Under the pieces are notes generated by a model, which saw nothing but the letters and a program-made list of their open reading frames with translations, had not been told where the DNA came from and ran no database searches. This document shows positions 21,875 through 29,620 of a stretch of DNA of 32,796 nucleotides, one piece after another. The translations under genes and the position numbers were made by a program. The stretch lies in contig JAFEFQ010000240.1 in assembly GCA_018240505.1 (NCBI GenBank), positions 1-32,796 of the forward strand. The letters run 5' to 3'. Origin of the DNA: Pseudomonadota bacterium. Its GTDB lineage: Bacteria > Pseudomonadota > Gammaproteobacteria > Xanthomonadales > Rhodanobacteraceae. Positions within the stretch are counted from its first letter, which is position 1. Each line of letters opens with the position of its first letter.

Positions 21875-22927
21875 ATGCCGCAGCCGCGGCGCACGACCTC
21901 CTTGTCTACCGCACAGCACGATATCGCCGACCCACTGCATCGCGCCGCGACCGCCGACCTGGCGCCGCTGCGCGTCGCCTACGAATCCGCCGCGCTGACC
22001 GCGATCCTCGGCGGCAGCGATGTACTCGCCGTATTCGGTTTCGGCACGCACGCACCGGCGGCGCATGCCGACCCGCGCTACCTGCGCGTCAATCTCGAGC
22101 CGGGCGGCGCCGCTGCCCCGTTCGAGGTCTGGCGTGTGCGCGGAGCCGTGCGGGCGCGGCGCGACGGTGCCATCGCCTGGGCCGGCGACGGCGACTACGC
22201 GTTCGGCGCGATCGAGGTCGAGGAGGCCGCCCATGGCGACATCGAGGGTGCGGCCGAATTCGCCTACCGCCACCTCGTCGATGCGATCACCGCGAGCGGC
22301 ACGCCGCATGCGCTGCGCATCTGGAACTATCTCGATGCGATCAATCTCGGCGACGGCGACGCGGAACGCTACCGCCGCTTCTGCGTCGGCCGTGCCGCCG
22401 GGCTCGCGGCGCACGGCTTCGTCGACGCCTATCCCGCCGCGACCGGCATCGGCGTGCGCGACGGCCGCCGCGTGCTGCAGATCTACTGGCTCGCCGCGCG
22501 CACGGCCGGCGCGGCGCTGGAGAACCCGCGCCAGGTCAGCGCCTGGCGCTACCCGCGCCAGTACGGAATCAAGGCGCCGACCTTCGCCCGCGGCATGCGC
22601 GCGCCGACACAAAACCCACAGGTATACATTTCCGGCACCGCCGCGATCGTCGGCCATGCCTCGCACCACCACGACGACCTCGCCGCGCAGATCGGGGAGA
22701 CGTTGGCCAACATCGACAGCGTGCTTGCCGCCGCGCGGATCGCGCCGTCGGCGCGCCTGGACAGCGGCGCCGTGCTCAAGGTCTACGTGCGCAATGCGCA
22801 GGACATCGAACCCGCCCGCACACTGTTGCGCGGCAGGCTGGCTGAGCAGACCCGGGTCCTGCTGCTGCATGGCGATATCTGCCGCAGCGAGCTGTTGATC
22901 GAGATCGACGGCGTTCAGGACGCCTGA
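21875..22927 (+). CDS. xanB2: XanB2-like chorismatase (3-/4-hydroxybenzoate synthase)
   Basis: The protein has 350 residues from ATG 21875; a TTG at 21903 is an alternative start. It matches the chorismatase / pteridine-dependent-dioxygenase-like family: VLAVFGFGTHAP, ALRIWNYLDAIN, RYRRFCVGRAAGL, NPRQVSAWRYPRQYGIKAPTFARG, VYISGTAAIVGHAS and the terminal CRSELLIEIDG. The last of these holds the conserved glutamate near residue 343 that acts in the family. XanB2 in Xanthomonas hydrolyses chorismate to pyruvate plus 3-hydroxybenzoate (starter for xanthomonadin) and 4-hydroxybenzoate (ubiquinone precursor). Its position divergent to the ACP operon fits supply of an aryl starter. Product ratio cannot be judged from sequence. 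Another chorismatase class is possible but less likely given the neighbours. Confidence 0.9.
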   Translation: MPQPRRTTSLSTAQHDIADPLHRAATADLAPLRVAYESAALTAILGGSDVLAVFGFGTHAPAAHADPRYLRVNLEPGGAAAPFEVWRVRGAVRARRDGAIAWAGDGDYAFGAIEVEEAAHGDIEGAAEFAYRHLVDAITASGTPHALRIWNYLDAINLGDGDAERYRRFCVGRAAGLAAHGFVDAYPAATGIGVRDGRRVLQIYWLAARTAGAALENPRQVSAWRYPRQYGIKAPTFARGMRAPTQNPQVYISGTAAIVGHASHHHDDLAAQIGETLANIDSVLAAARIAPSARLDSGAVLKVYVRNAQDIEPARTLLRGRLAEQTRVLLLHGDICRSELLIEIDGVQDA

Positions 22928-23024
22928 TTTTCGCATGGGTGTGAGTGGGGCATCGCGGTGATGTCACGCATCCGGACCGTGTCGGCATACGCCGGCAGGT
23001 GTCATGCGCCCGCGAAAAATATTC

Positions 23025-23030
23025 TATGAT
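23025..23030 (+). promoter_or_regulatory. candidate -10 box for the SH3-domain protein gene
   Basis: TATGAT (five of six to consensus) is preceded by an A/T-rich AAAAATATTC within otherwise GC-rich DNA, 29 bases before the ATG at 23060. The -35 region is weak (TGTCAT about 20 bases upstream). Confidence 0.4.
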
Positions 23031-23059
23031 GCCGACGGGTGTTCTTGCCGGAGTTTGCC

Positions 23060-23782
23060 ATGACGCGTCTGCTTCGTGCGGCATTGTTCCTGCTGTTGCT
23101 CGCCCCCTTGGCTGCCTCCGCGGCCGACGGCTACACGACCGTCGCCTTGAGTCTTCGTGCCGGTCCTGACACCGGCTATCCGTTGATTACCGTCCTGCCG
23201 CAGGGCACGCCCGTCGCGGTACAGGGTTGCGTCGACGGCTACGCCTGGTGCGACGTCGTCGCCTACAACGAGCGCGGCTGGGTCTCGGGCCAGTATCTCG
23301 CGTTCACCTACCAGAACGGGCCGGTCTACCTCGACGGCTACGGCCCCAGGCTCGGCATTCCGGTCATCGCGTTTTCGTTGAACCTGTACTGGGACAGCTA
23401 CTACCGTTCGCGGCCCTGGTACGGCCGTCGCGACTACTGGGGTAGCCGGCCGCCACCCGTCTATCGGCCGTCGCCGCGCCCACCTGGCGCACGTCCGCCA
23501 CCGATGCGGCCACCGGCAGCGCGGCCACCCGGAGGAAACCGGCCGCCTGGCGGTGGCTGGCAACAGCCGCCCGGCAATGGTGGAAATCGACCGCCACCGG
23601 GCAATGGCGGAGGAAATCGCCCACCTCCCGGAGGCGGAAATCGGCCGCCACCGGGCAATGGCGGCGGCAATAATCGTCCGCCTCCCGGCAATGGCGGCAA
23701 TCGACCACCGCCGAACAACGGGCGGCCGCCCGATGCCACGCGCCCAATGCCGCGGACGAAGGACGCAACCAGGGAAAATTGA
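23060..23782 (+). CDS. secreted SH3-domain protein with Gly/Asn/Arg/Pro repeat tail
   Basis: The protein has 240 residues. The ATG at 23060 has GGAG at 23050-23053. A signal peptide ([21 protein letters not shown]) ends near residue 22. A bacterial SH3-like domain follows (about 24-85) with [21 protein letters not shown] and GWVSGQYL, the pattern that in other proteins binds peptidoglycan or surface polymers. A short Tyr/Trp/Arg-rich segment ([18 protein letters not shown]) resembles YraI-like proteins. The last 100 residues are low-complexity [12 protein letters not shown] repeats, probably disordered. There is no lipobox or sorting signal. The protein is likely periplasmic or on the surface. 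It converges on the next gene with 18 bases between stops and has no obvious operon partner. Confidence 0.85.
   Translation: MTRLLRAALFLLLLAPLAASAADGYTTVALSLRAGPDTGYPLITVLPQGTPVAVQGCVDGYAWCDVVAYNERGWVSGQYLAFTYQNGPVYLDGYGPRLGIPVIAFSLNLYWDSYYRSRPWYGRRDYWGSRPPPVYRPSPRPPGARPPPMRPPAARPPGGNRPPGGGWQQPPGNGGNRPPPGNGGGNRPPPGGGNRPPPGNGGGNNRPPPGNGGNRPPPNNGRPPDATRPMPRTKDATREN
23565..23740 (+). repeat. in-frame degenerate repeat coding the GNGGNRPPP tail
   Basis: The DNA repeats a 24-36 base unit encoding Gly-Asn-Gly-Gly-(Gly)-Asn-Arg-Pro-Pro-Pro about five to six times, with variable Gly and Asn counts. Units share stretches such as CGGCAATGG and CGACCGCCACC. It is coding and keeps frame, so it is likely to expand or contract by slippage. 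Confidence 0.7.
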
Positions 23783-23800
23783 CCCGCGACGACAGGTAAA

Positions 23801-25279
23801 TCAGCGTCGCCGCGAGCGCGCGAACAGCTGGCTCGTTCCGGTGACGAGCGCGCCGATCCACCACACCAATGCGGCGTTGTAGACCAGATGGCCCTGCTTG
23901 GGCACGTCGGCGAGGCCGTCGCCGAGCACGGTGACGGTGAGCGTGCCCAGCGTGACGACGATCGTCAGCACGGTCACCGTGAGCAGGCGCGGCCACGCGC
24001 GCCAGCGCTGGTGCCAGAGCAGCGCGACGAAGGCGAGAAACGGCGCGCCGAACAGGATCGCGCGCAATACCGGCCGCTCGGCGAACAGATCGCTCCACGA
24101 GAAGAACTGCGCCGGCAGCGGCGCGAAGTTGCCGCCCTCGACCAGGCCGAGCCCCGGCGCGACCCAGGGATGCAGGTTCGCCAGGCCCGCCCAGCCGATG
24201 CGCAGGGCCATGTCCGGTTCGCGCAGCAAGGTGAGCAACTCGCGCGAGCGCGACACCTTCATCAGTTCCGGGCAGAGGTCGGCCGGAAACCCGGGCATCT
24301 GCCAGGCGCGTTTGCCTGTGTATTGCAGGCATTGCGGCGACAGACCGAGAAACCGCGCGGTCGCGGCCGGATCGCGCGCATTCGGCAGCAGCGCGGTGAA
24401 CACGACGTCGGCCTGGTTGAACACGTTGATCGCGCGGATCGCGTCGCTGTCGCGCTGCAGTTGCACGCCCTGGACGACGATACCGGCGAGCGCGCCGAGC
24501 AACAGCGCCTTGCCCTTCCACAACCAGACACGGTCGCGCCAGCGGCCGAGCGCGAGCATGGCCACGGCGATGCCGAGCGGCAACACGATATGCTGGATCT
24601 TGCTCACCGCGAGCGCCGCCGCGGCGAGCGCGAGCAAGGCAAACGCATGCTGGCGCGCGGGCCTGCCTTCGTGGATCAGGATCAGCCCGGCAACGGCATA
24701 CAGCGCGAGCAGGGCGGTCCACTCGGCATAGAACGTGTTCAGATAGATCGTGTTGGCCGGATCGGCGAACAGCAGCGGCAACAGCAGGCCGTTGGCCAGC
24801 GCCGACCACGGCTCGCGCCGGCGCAACCAGGCGAGGGTGAAGCCGAACCAAAGCGCGAGCAGCGCGGCGATCTTGAATGCGCCAATCCAGCGCACCGAAT
24901 GCGCACGCACGCCGTCCGCCGCTTCGAACGCGTGGAACACGGCCGCCGCTGCGCCCTGGAACAGCAGTTCGGTCGACCAATAGCAGATCGGATCCGGCGC
25001 GACGACGAACCTGTAGCGCGAATACGGCGCCTCGGGGCTGTTGCGGTCGGGGGGCACAGACTCGGGCCGGTCGGGGTAGAGGCCGAAGCAGGCGCTGTAG
25101 CGCACCTCGTCGTAGCTGTTGGCCAGCGCGATCAGCGGTTCGTGCGCGACCAGGGCGCCGATGCGCCAGAGTCCGGCCAACAGGCAGGCCGCGAGCGCCC
25201 ACCACAGCCAGCGCGGCACGGCGGCAGGACGGCAGGAGGCAGGCGCGGGTCGCGGCTCGGCGGGGATCGAAGCGGGCAT
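23801..25279 (-). CDS. polytopic membrane protein, possibly GT-C-like; function unknown
   Basis: The protein has 492 residues. The start MPASIPAEP (25277-25279) is preferred over an upstream frame start, giving a Pro/Arg/Ala-rich cytoplasmic head. A membrane helix follows at about 22-42, then a loop SYDEVRYSACFGLYPDRPE...SRYRF and about nine more helices. The extracytoplasmic loops hold a PDPICYWSTELLF segment and, later, NVFNQADVVFTALLPNARDPAA and RFLGLSPQCLQYTGKRAWQMPGF. A large hydrophobic protein with a first loop rich in Asp/Glu near the first helix recalls lipid-linked sugar transferases (GT-C type), but no definite motif is present. It is divergent from the kinase gene by 206 bases and converges on the SH3 gene. 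Transfer of sugars to a cell-envelope glycan is a guess. Confidence 0.7.
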   Translation of the reverse strand: MPASIPAEPRPAPASCRPAAVPRWLWWALAACLLAGLWRIGALVAHEPLIALANSYDEVRYSACFGLYPDRPESVPPDRNSPEAPYSRYRFVVAPDPICYWSTELLFQGAAAAVFHAFEAADGVRAHSVRWIGAFKIAALLALWFGFTLAWLRRREPWSALANGLLLPLLFADPANTIYLNTFYAEWTALLALYAVAGLILIHEGRPARQHAFALLALAAAALAVSKIQHIVLPLGIAVAMLALGRWRDRVWLWKGKALLLGALAGIVVQGVQLQRDSDAIRAINVFNQADVVFTALLPNARDPAATARFLGLSPQCLQYTGKRAWQMPGFPADLCPELMKVSRSRELLTLLREPDMALRIGWAGLANLHPWVAPGLGLVEGGNFAPLPAQFFSWSDLFAERPVLRAILFGAPFLAFVALLWHQRWRAWPRLLTVTVLTIVVTLGTLTVTVLGDGLADVPKQGHLVYNAALVWWIGALVTGTSQLFARSRRR

Positions 25280-25406
25280 AAGGGCCGCAAGTCTAGGGGC
25301 GCTTTGTGACCGGAACAATCACTGCGGGCGCCCGGGCAAAATGTGATCCAATAGGCAGATAGCAGGTCGATTCTGCACGGTCGTTCCCGCCAATCGCAAC
25401 GCGGAC

Positions 25407-25430
25407 GCACCGAATGTGCGGTGCTAGACT
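25407..25430 (+). promoter_or_regulatory. inverted repeat overlapping an extended -10 before the kinase gene
   Basis: GCACCG-AATGTG-CGGTGC (25407-25424) is a perfect six-pair inverted repeat with a six-base spacer. It runs into TGCTAGACT (25422-25430), an extended -10 like element about 55 bases before the kinase ATG. The overlap suggests an operator or a structured transcript start; both readings are inferences. Confidence 0.35.
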
Positions 25431-25485
25431 TTTTCTCGTTGGAACGTTTTCGTACTCGATCAGGCGCATGCGCCGTGGAGGGGTC

Positions 25486-27588
25486 ATGAAGCAGCAACTG
25501 GGACACTACGATCTCGTCGCCGAGCTGGGCCGCGGCGGCATGGGCGTGGTCTACAAGGGCTACGAGGCATCGCTGAACCGCTACGTCGCGATCAAGGTGC
25601 TGGCCGATTCGCTCGCGCACGACCCGGGGATCAAGGAGCGCTTCCTGCGCGAGGCGCGCAGCATGGCCGCGCTCAACGATCCGCACATCATCCAGATCTA
25701 CTTCATCGGCGAGGATGCGGGACAGACGTTTTTCGTCATGGAGTTCGTCGACGGCGAGTCGCTCGGTTCGGTGCTCAAGCGCGAACACCGGCTCAAGCCC
25801 GAGCAGGCGGCGAAGGTCATCTACCAGACCGCGCTAGGTCTCGCCACCGCGCACGACCGCGGTGTGATCCACCGCGACATCAAGCCCGGCAACATCATGA
25901 TCGACAGCCGCGGCAACGTGAAGATCGCCGACTTCGGCATCGCGCTGTCGAGCGCGGATATCTCGAAGAAGCTGACCTCGACCGGCGAGTTCGTCGGCAC
26001 GCCGGGCTATCTCTCGCCCGAGGTCTGCCTCGGCAAGCTGGTCGACCAGCGTTCGGATATTTTTTCCCTGGGCATCGTGCTGTTCGAAATGCTCGCCGGG
26101 CGCATGCCGTTCACCGACGAGTCGCCGCTCGGCCTCATGCTCGAAGTGGTCAAGGCCGAGATCCCGGACGTGTGTTCGCTCAACGCCGACGTCGATCCGC
26201 AACTCTCGCACATCCTCGCGCGCATGATCGCGAAGGAGCCCGCCGACCGCTACCAGAGCTGCCAGGATCTCGCCGCCGACCTCGCCCGCCATCCGCTGCT
26301 CGCGAACGGCGCGACGCTGCAGCTGCACACGCAGCCCTCGCCGGCCGCCGCAACCCTGGTCGGCGTGAAGACCCCCGTGTCGGGCCAGAGCGCACTGCCG
26401 GATACCGCGCCGACCCCGCGGCCGCGGCCGAACGCGACGCCGGCACCGACGACCGTAGCTACTCCGCCGCGTGCGCAGACCACGCTGCCGGCGGTCGCGA
26501 TTCCGGACAGCGCGCACCAATCCCTGCTCGAGCGCCAGGCTGGCGCAACCGGGAGGAAATCGGGTTCGCCGGCGTTGCCGCTCGCGATCGCCGCGCTGCT
26601 GTTGCTCGGCCTCGGCGGCGGCGCCTGGGCTTACCGTGACCAGCTCGGTTTCGTGAAGCAATTACTGCCGGCCAGCCTGTTCGGTTCGGCGCCGGCGACT
26701 GCGCCCGCCACGACCTCCGCGAACACCGCAACGACGACAGCCGGCGCGTCCACCTCCCCGGCCAGCGCAACGGCGGCACCGTCCGTGCCCGCACCGGTCA
26801 TCCCGCCACCCGAGCCGGCGGCGGTCGCTTCGGCTCCAGCGATGGCGGCAAATGTGGAAAATGTCGCAAAAGACACAAATGCGGCAAATTCCACTTCCAC
26901 GGCCGCGGTCGGCGGCGCTTCACTGGCCGAGTTGACCGCCGGCGGCAACGCCGCGTCGACGGGCTCGCCCGCGGGCAATGCAGCCGCGCCGTCGAGTGCG
27001 TCGGTGGCGGCCGACAGCGGCGCGCCCGGACCCGTCGACCCACCGAAGCCGCTCGTTCCGCCCGCGGCCGCGCAGATCGCCAAGGCCGCGCCGCCTCCGC
27101 CGCCGGTCACGCCGCCGCGGCCGCATGTGCCCACCGTCGCCGTGCTCTCGGGCGGCGACATCACGGTTTCGGAACCGGCCGGACGCCTGATCGAGCAGAC
27201 GCTCGCGCGCCGCGGCTACCGCCTCGCCGACGCCGACATGCTGCCGGGCGCGGGGCGCTATCTGTCCGGCCAGCGCGTGAACGTGCCGGCGCTGCTCGAC
27301 ATGCTGGCCAAGGGCGGCCGCGTCGACGCCGTCGTCATCGTGCATGCGCGCCCGACCGGGCAGCAGAACCTGCCGGCCTACGGCATGAACGTCGATGCGA
27401 CGACGGCGCAGCTCAACGTGATGACCTATGCCGTGCAGGGCCGGCAGAAACTCGGCGCCGGCTGGACCCAGAACGTGATCTACACGGGACTATCGGCCAA
27501 GCAGCAGGGCGAGGAGGCGGTCGAGGAAATCGCGCCGCAGGTCGAAAGCTTGCTGGTCGAGTACCGGCCGGGACGGGGACGCGGCTGA
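25486..27588 (+). CDS. membrane-spanning Ser/Thr protein kinase (PknB-type) with extracytoplasmic domain
   Basis: The protein has 700 residues. The start at 25486 has GGAG at 25477-25480. The cytoplasmic kinase domain (about 8-275) has the glycine loop GRGGMGVVYKG, VAIK (Lys 37), HRDIKPGNIM (Asp 131), DFG (Asp 149) and GTPGYLSPE, so it should be active. A Pro/Thr-rich juxtamembrane linker follows (about 285-350) and one membrane helix at about 361-385. Outside the membrane is a long Ala/Pro/Ser/Thr-rich segment (about 390-545) and a final domain (about 550-700) with VPTVAVLSGGDITVSEPAGRLIEQTL and VNVPALLDMLAKGG. That domain is not PASTA and resembles no named domain I can place; an extracytoplasmic ligand-sensing role is inferred. 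The neighbours give no clear substrate. Confidence 0.92.
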   Translation: MKQQLGHYDLVAELGRGGMGVVYKGYEASLNRYVAIKVLADSLAHDPGIKERFLREARSMAALNDPHIIQIYFIGEDAGQTFFVMEFVDGESLGSVLKREHRLKPEQAAKVIYQTALGLATAHDRGVIHRDIKPGNIMIDSRGNVKIADFGIALSSADISKKLTSTGEFVGTPGYLSPEVCLGKLVDQRSDIFSLGIVLFEMLAGRMPFTDESPLGLMLEVVKAEIPDVCSLNADVDPQLSHILARMIAKEPADRYQSCQDLAADLARHPLLANGATLQLHTQPSPAAATLVGVKTPVSGQSALPDTAPTPRPRPNATPAPTTVATPPRAQTTLPAVAIPDSAHQSLLERQAGATGRKSGSPALPLAIAALLLLGLGGGAWAYRDQLGFVKQLLPASLFGSAPATAPATTSANTATTTAGASTSPASATAAPSVPAPVIPPPEPAAVASAPAMAANVENVAKDTNAANSTSTAAVGGASLAELTAGGNAASTGSPAGNAAAPSSASVAADSGAPGPVDPPKPLVPPAAAQIAKAAPPPPPVTPPRPHVPTVAVLSGGDITVSEPAGRLIEQTLARRGYRLADADMLPGAGRYLSGQRVNVPALLDMLAKGGRVDAVVIVHARPTGQQNLPAYGMNVDATTAQLNVMTYAVQGRQKLGAGWTQNVIYTGLSAKQQGEEAVEEIAPQVESLLVEYRPGRGRG

Positions 27589-27717
27589 CCTTCGGGCAGA
27601 ACCGCGTTCAAGTCACCGCAAGAAACACAGGAACCGCGGCGCTCGTCGGCTGCGCGCGAATCCCGGGCGCCGCGCGTGCGCGCAGTGTCGCCCGGCGTGG
27701 GATCTGAAAGCCTGTCC

Positions 27718-29487
27718 TCACGGAACGCTGCGCTGCTTGGCGCCGGGCCCGAGCGTTTCACGCGCAAAGCGATAGCCCGCGGCGATGGCGCGCTCGTACT
27801 CGTGCCAGTCGAGCAGGCCGATGTCGTGCATCGGCGGCGCGAGCAGCAGGCTGGCCTGCGCGCGCCGTGCCGCGCTCGCGACTTCCGAATTGACCATGCC
27901 CGCGCGCAGCAGGATGTTGAGGATGCCCGGGCGAGGCCGCCGCCGCAGGTGGTCGAGCATCGTGCGCCAGAGCGCGGGCAGGAAAGCTTCCTCGACCTGC
28001 GCGTGCAGCACGTCGTCCGCGCCGATGTCGATGCCGATGACATCGGCCACCTGGGCCTCGCGCATCGGATCGACCGGCAGGTTGTTGATCACCGCGCCGT
28101 CGACGAAGACCTCGCCGCGATGAAACACCGGCGGCAGCACGCCCGGAATCGCCGACGCCGCGCGCAGCCAGAACCAGAGCGGTCCCGCACGCTGCACCTG
28201 CGCCGTGCCGGTGGTCAGGTTCGTGGCGACCGCGTAGAACGGCAACGGCAGATCGGTGATGTCGCGCTCGCCGAACGCCTCGCGCAGCAGGCTTGCGACG
28301 CGGTGACCGCGAGTCAGCGAAATGAACGGAAATGTGTAGTCGCGCAGCGGCCGGCCCTCGACGAAGGCGCGGCGATAGTTGTAGAACATTTCCTCGTCCG
28401 ACCAGTCCAGGGCCACGCCGGCGCCGATGATCGCGCCGATCGAGGTGCCGCCGACGCAGTCGATCTGCTGGCCGCCTTCGCGCAGCGCGCGAACGATGCC
28501 GATCTGGGCGAAGCCGCGTGCGCCGCCGCCGGACAGCACCAGACCCATGCTGCGCCCGACCAGCAGGCGCGCGATGCGTTCGATATCCGCGCCGCTGCTG
28601 CTGCCGCGCACGTGATGATGGCGCGCGCCGCGCACCTGGGCCAGCCACGCCGACGCACGGCCAAGACCGATGTCGCCGGCATGCAACAGGACGAGATGGC
28701 GCGTGCGCAGCGGCATGCGTTCGGCATTGATGAAAGCGACTTCGGGCCAGGCGCTCGCGCCATCCGCGGCGTTGACCGGCAGCAGGAACGCATCGGCCTG
28801 ACGCGCGCAGTGCTCGCGCCAGGCGGCCTCGCCGGCGTCGCCGAGCAGCAGCACGTAGCGGTGCCCGGCCTCGATTTCGTGCAGCCAGGCCGCGTCGCGC
28901 CCGCGTGCGACAGCGGCATCGACCAGCGCACACGAGCCGTAACGCGACAACGCGGTCGCCAGGCCGCGCGCAAAACCCTGGGCATCGACGCCGGCATCGT
29001 GCGCCAGGATCGCGAACGTGCGCGGCGCCGAATAGCGCACCTCGCCCGGCCGTTCAAGCAGATGTCGCGCGGTGATGCCGACCGAATGCAGCATCGCTTG
29101 CGGATACTTCGCGACGAGACGATGGAAGCCGGCGGCCGACAGGCGCAGCACGACGCTGTCGCGCAGCGCGCGCACGAGCGAGGCGCGCGCGGTGCGTGCG
29201 ATCAGACTGATCTCTCCGGCCACTTCGCCGATGCCGATCATGCCGAGCAGGACGAGCACGCCGTCCGGCTCGCGCCGGTAGGCCGCGAGGCCGCCACTGC
29301 GCACGATGTAGAGCGCATCGGCGGCATCGCCTTCGTCGAACAGCGCCGTGCCGCCCGGCAGCATGCGCGCTTCCAGCTCGCCGGCGAGTTCGGCGATGCC
29401 TGCGGCGTCCAGCGGGGCGAACAGGTCGATGTGGCGCAGGAACGCCTGCTGATCGCCGTTTGCGATCGCGGGATCGAAATCGCTCAT
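27718..29487 (-). CDS. patatin-like phospholipase/esterase fused to a cyclic-nucleotide-binding domain (NTE-like)
   Basis: This 589-residue protein of the bacterial NTE/RssA type has two parts. The N-terminus (about residues 15-135) is a Crp-like cyclic-nucleotide-binding fold (LFDEGDAADALYIVRSGGLAAY, IGEVAGEISLI). A middle section (about 150-300) resembles the Rossmann-like linker of this family. The patatin domain has the oxyanion GGGARGF (320-326), the nucleophile GTSIG (Ser 349) and DGAVINNLP (Asp 463), so the Ser-Asp dyad is complete. It probably hydrolyses membrane lipid acyl esters, with ligand binding in the N-terminal domain controlling activity. It converges on the kinase gene and is divergent from prlC, with 133 bases to the prlC start. 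Substrate and ligand are inferred from family. Confidence 0.93.
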   Translation of the reverse strand: MSDFDPAIANGDQQAFLRHIDLFAPLDAAGIAELAGELEARMLPGGTALFDEGDAADALYIVRSGGLAAYRREPDGVLVLLGMIGIGEVAGEISLIARTARASLVRALRDSVVLRLSAAGFHRLVAKYPQAMLHSVGITARHLLERPGEVRYSAPRTFAILAHDAGVDAQGFARGLATALSRYGSCALVDAAVARGRDAAWLHEIEAGHRYVLLLGDAGEAAWREHCARQADAFLLPVNAADGASAWPEVAFINAERMPLRTRHLVLLHAGDIGLGRASAWLAQVRGARHHHVRGSSSGADIERIARLLVGRSMGLVLSGGGARGFAQIGIVRALREGGQQIDCVGGTSIGAIIGAGVALDWSDEEMFYNYRRAFVEGRPLRDYTFPFISLTRGHRVASLLREAFGERDITDLPLPFYAVATNLTTGTAQVQRAGPLWFWLRAASAIPGVLPPVFHRGEVFVDGAVINNLPVDPMREAQVADVIGIDIGADDVLHAQVEEAFLPALWRTMLDHLRRRPRPGILNILLRAGMVNSEVASAARRAQASLLLAPPMHDIGLLDWHEYERAIAAGYRFARETLGPGAKQRSVP

Positions 29488-29620
29488 CTGCCCATGCTAG
29501 CGCCGCCGCGACTTGATTTTCCCGCCGCGGAATTCATTTCTGCGATCATCGCCGATTGCGAAGATCACGCAGCGGCCATCCTTGGCCGCATTTCTCAATG
29601 AAAATCAGCCATTTCCGCAC

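Noticed and set aside
23565..23740. Possible CRISPR or minisatellite array
   Set aside because: The repeats are in frame, code for GNGGNRPPP, vary in length and have no unique spacers, so they are a protein repeat.
23364..25205. Long minus-strand open frame in another phase of the polytopic membrane gene
   Set aside because: Arg/Ala-rich without hydrophobic helices; the chosen frame has clear transmembrane segments and a sensible start.
27589..27717. Possible terminator between the convergent kinase and patatin genes
   Set aside because: Only imperfect GC-rich pairings were found and no T-run follows, so no terminator is claimed.
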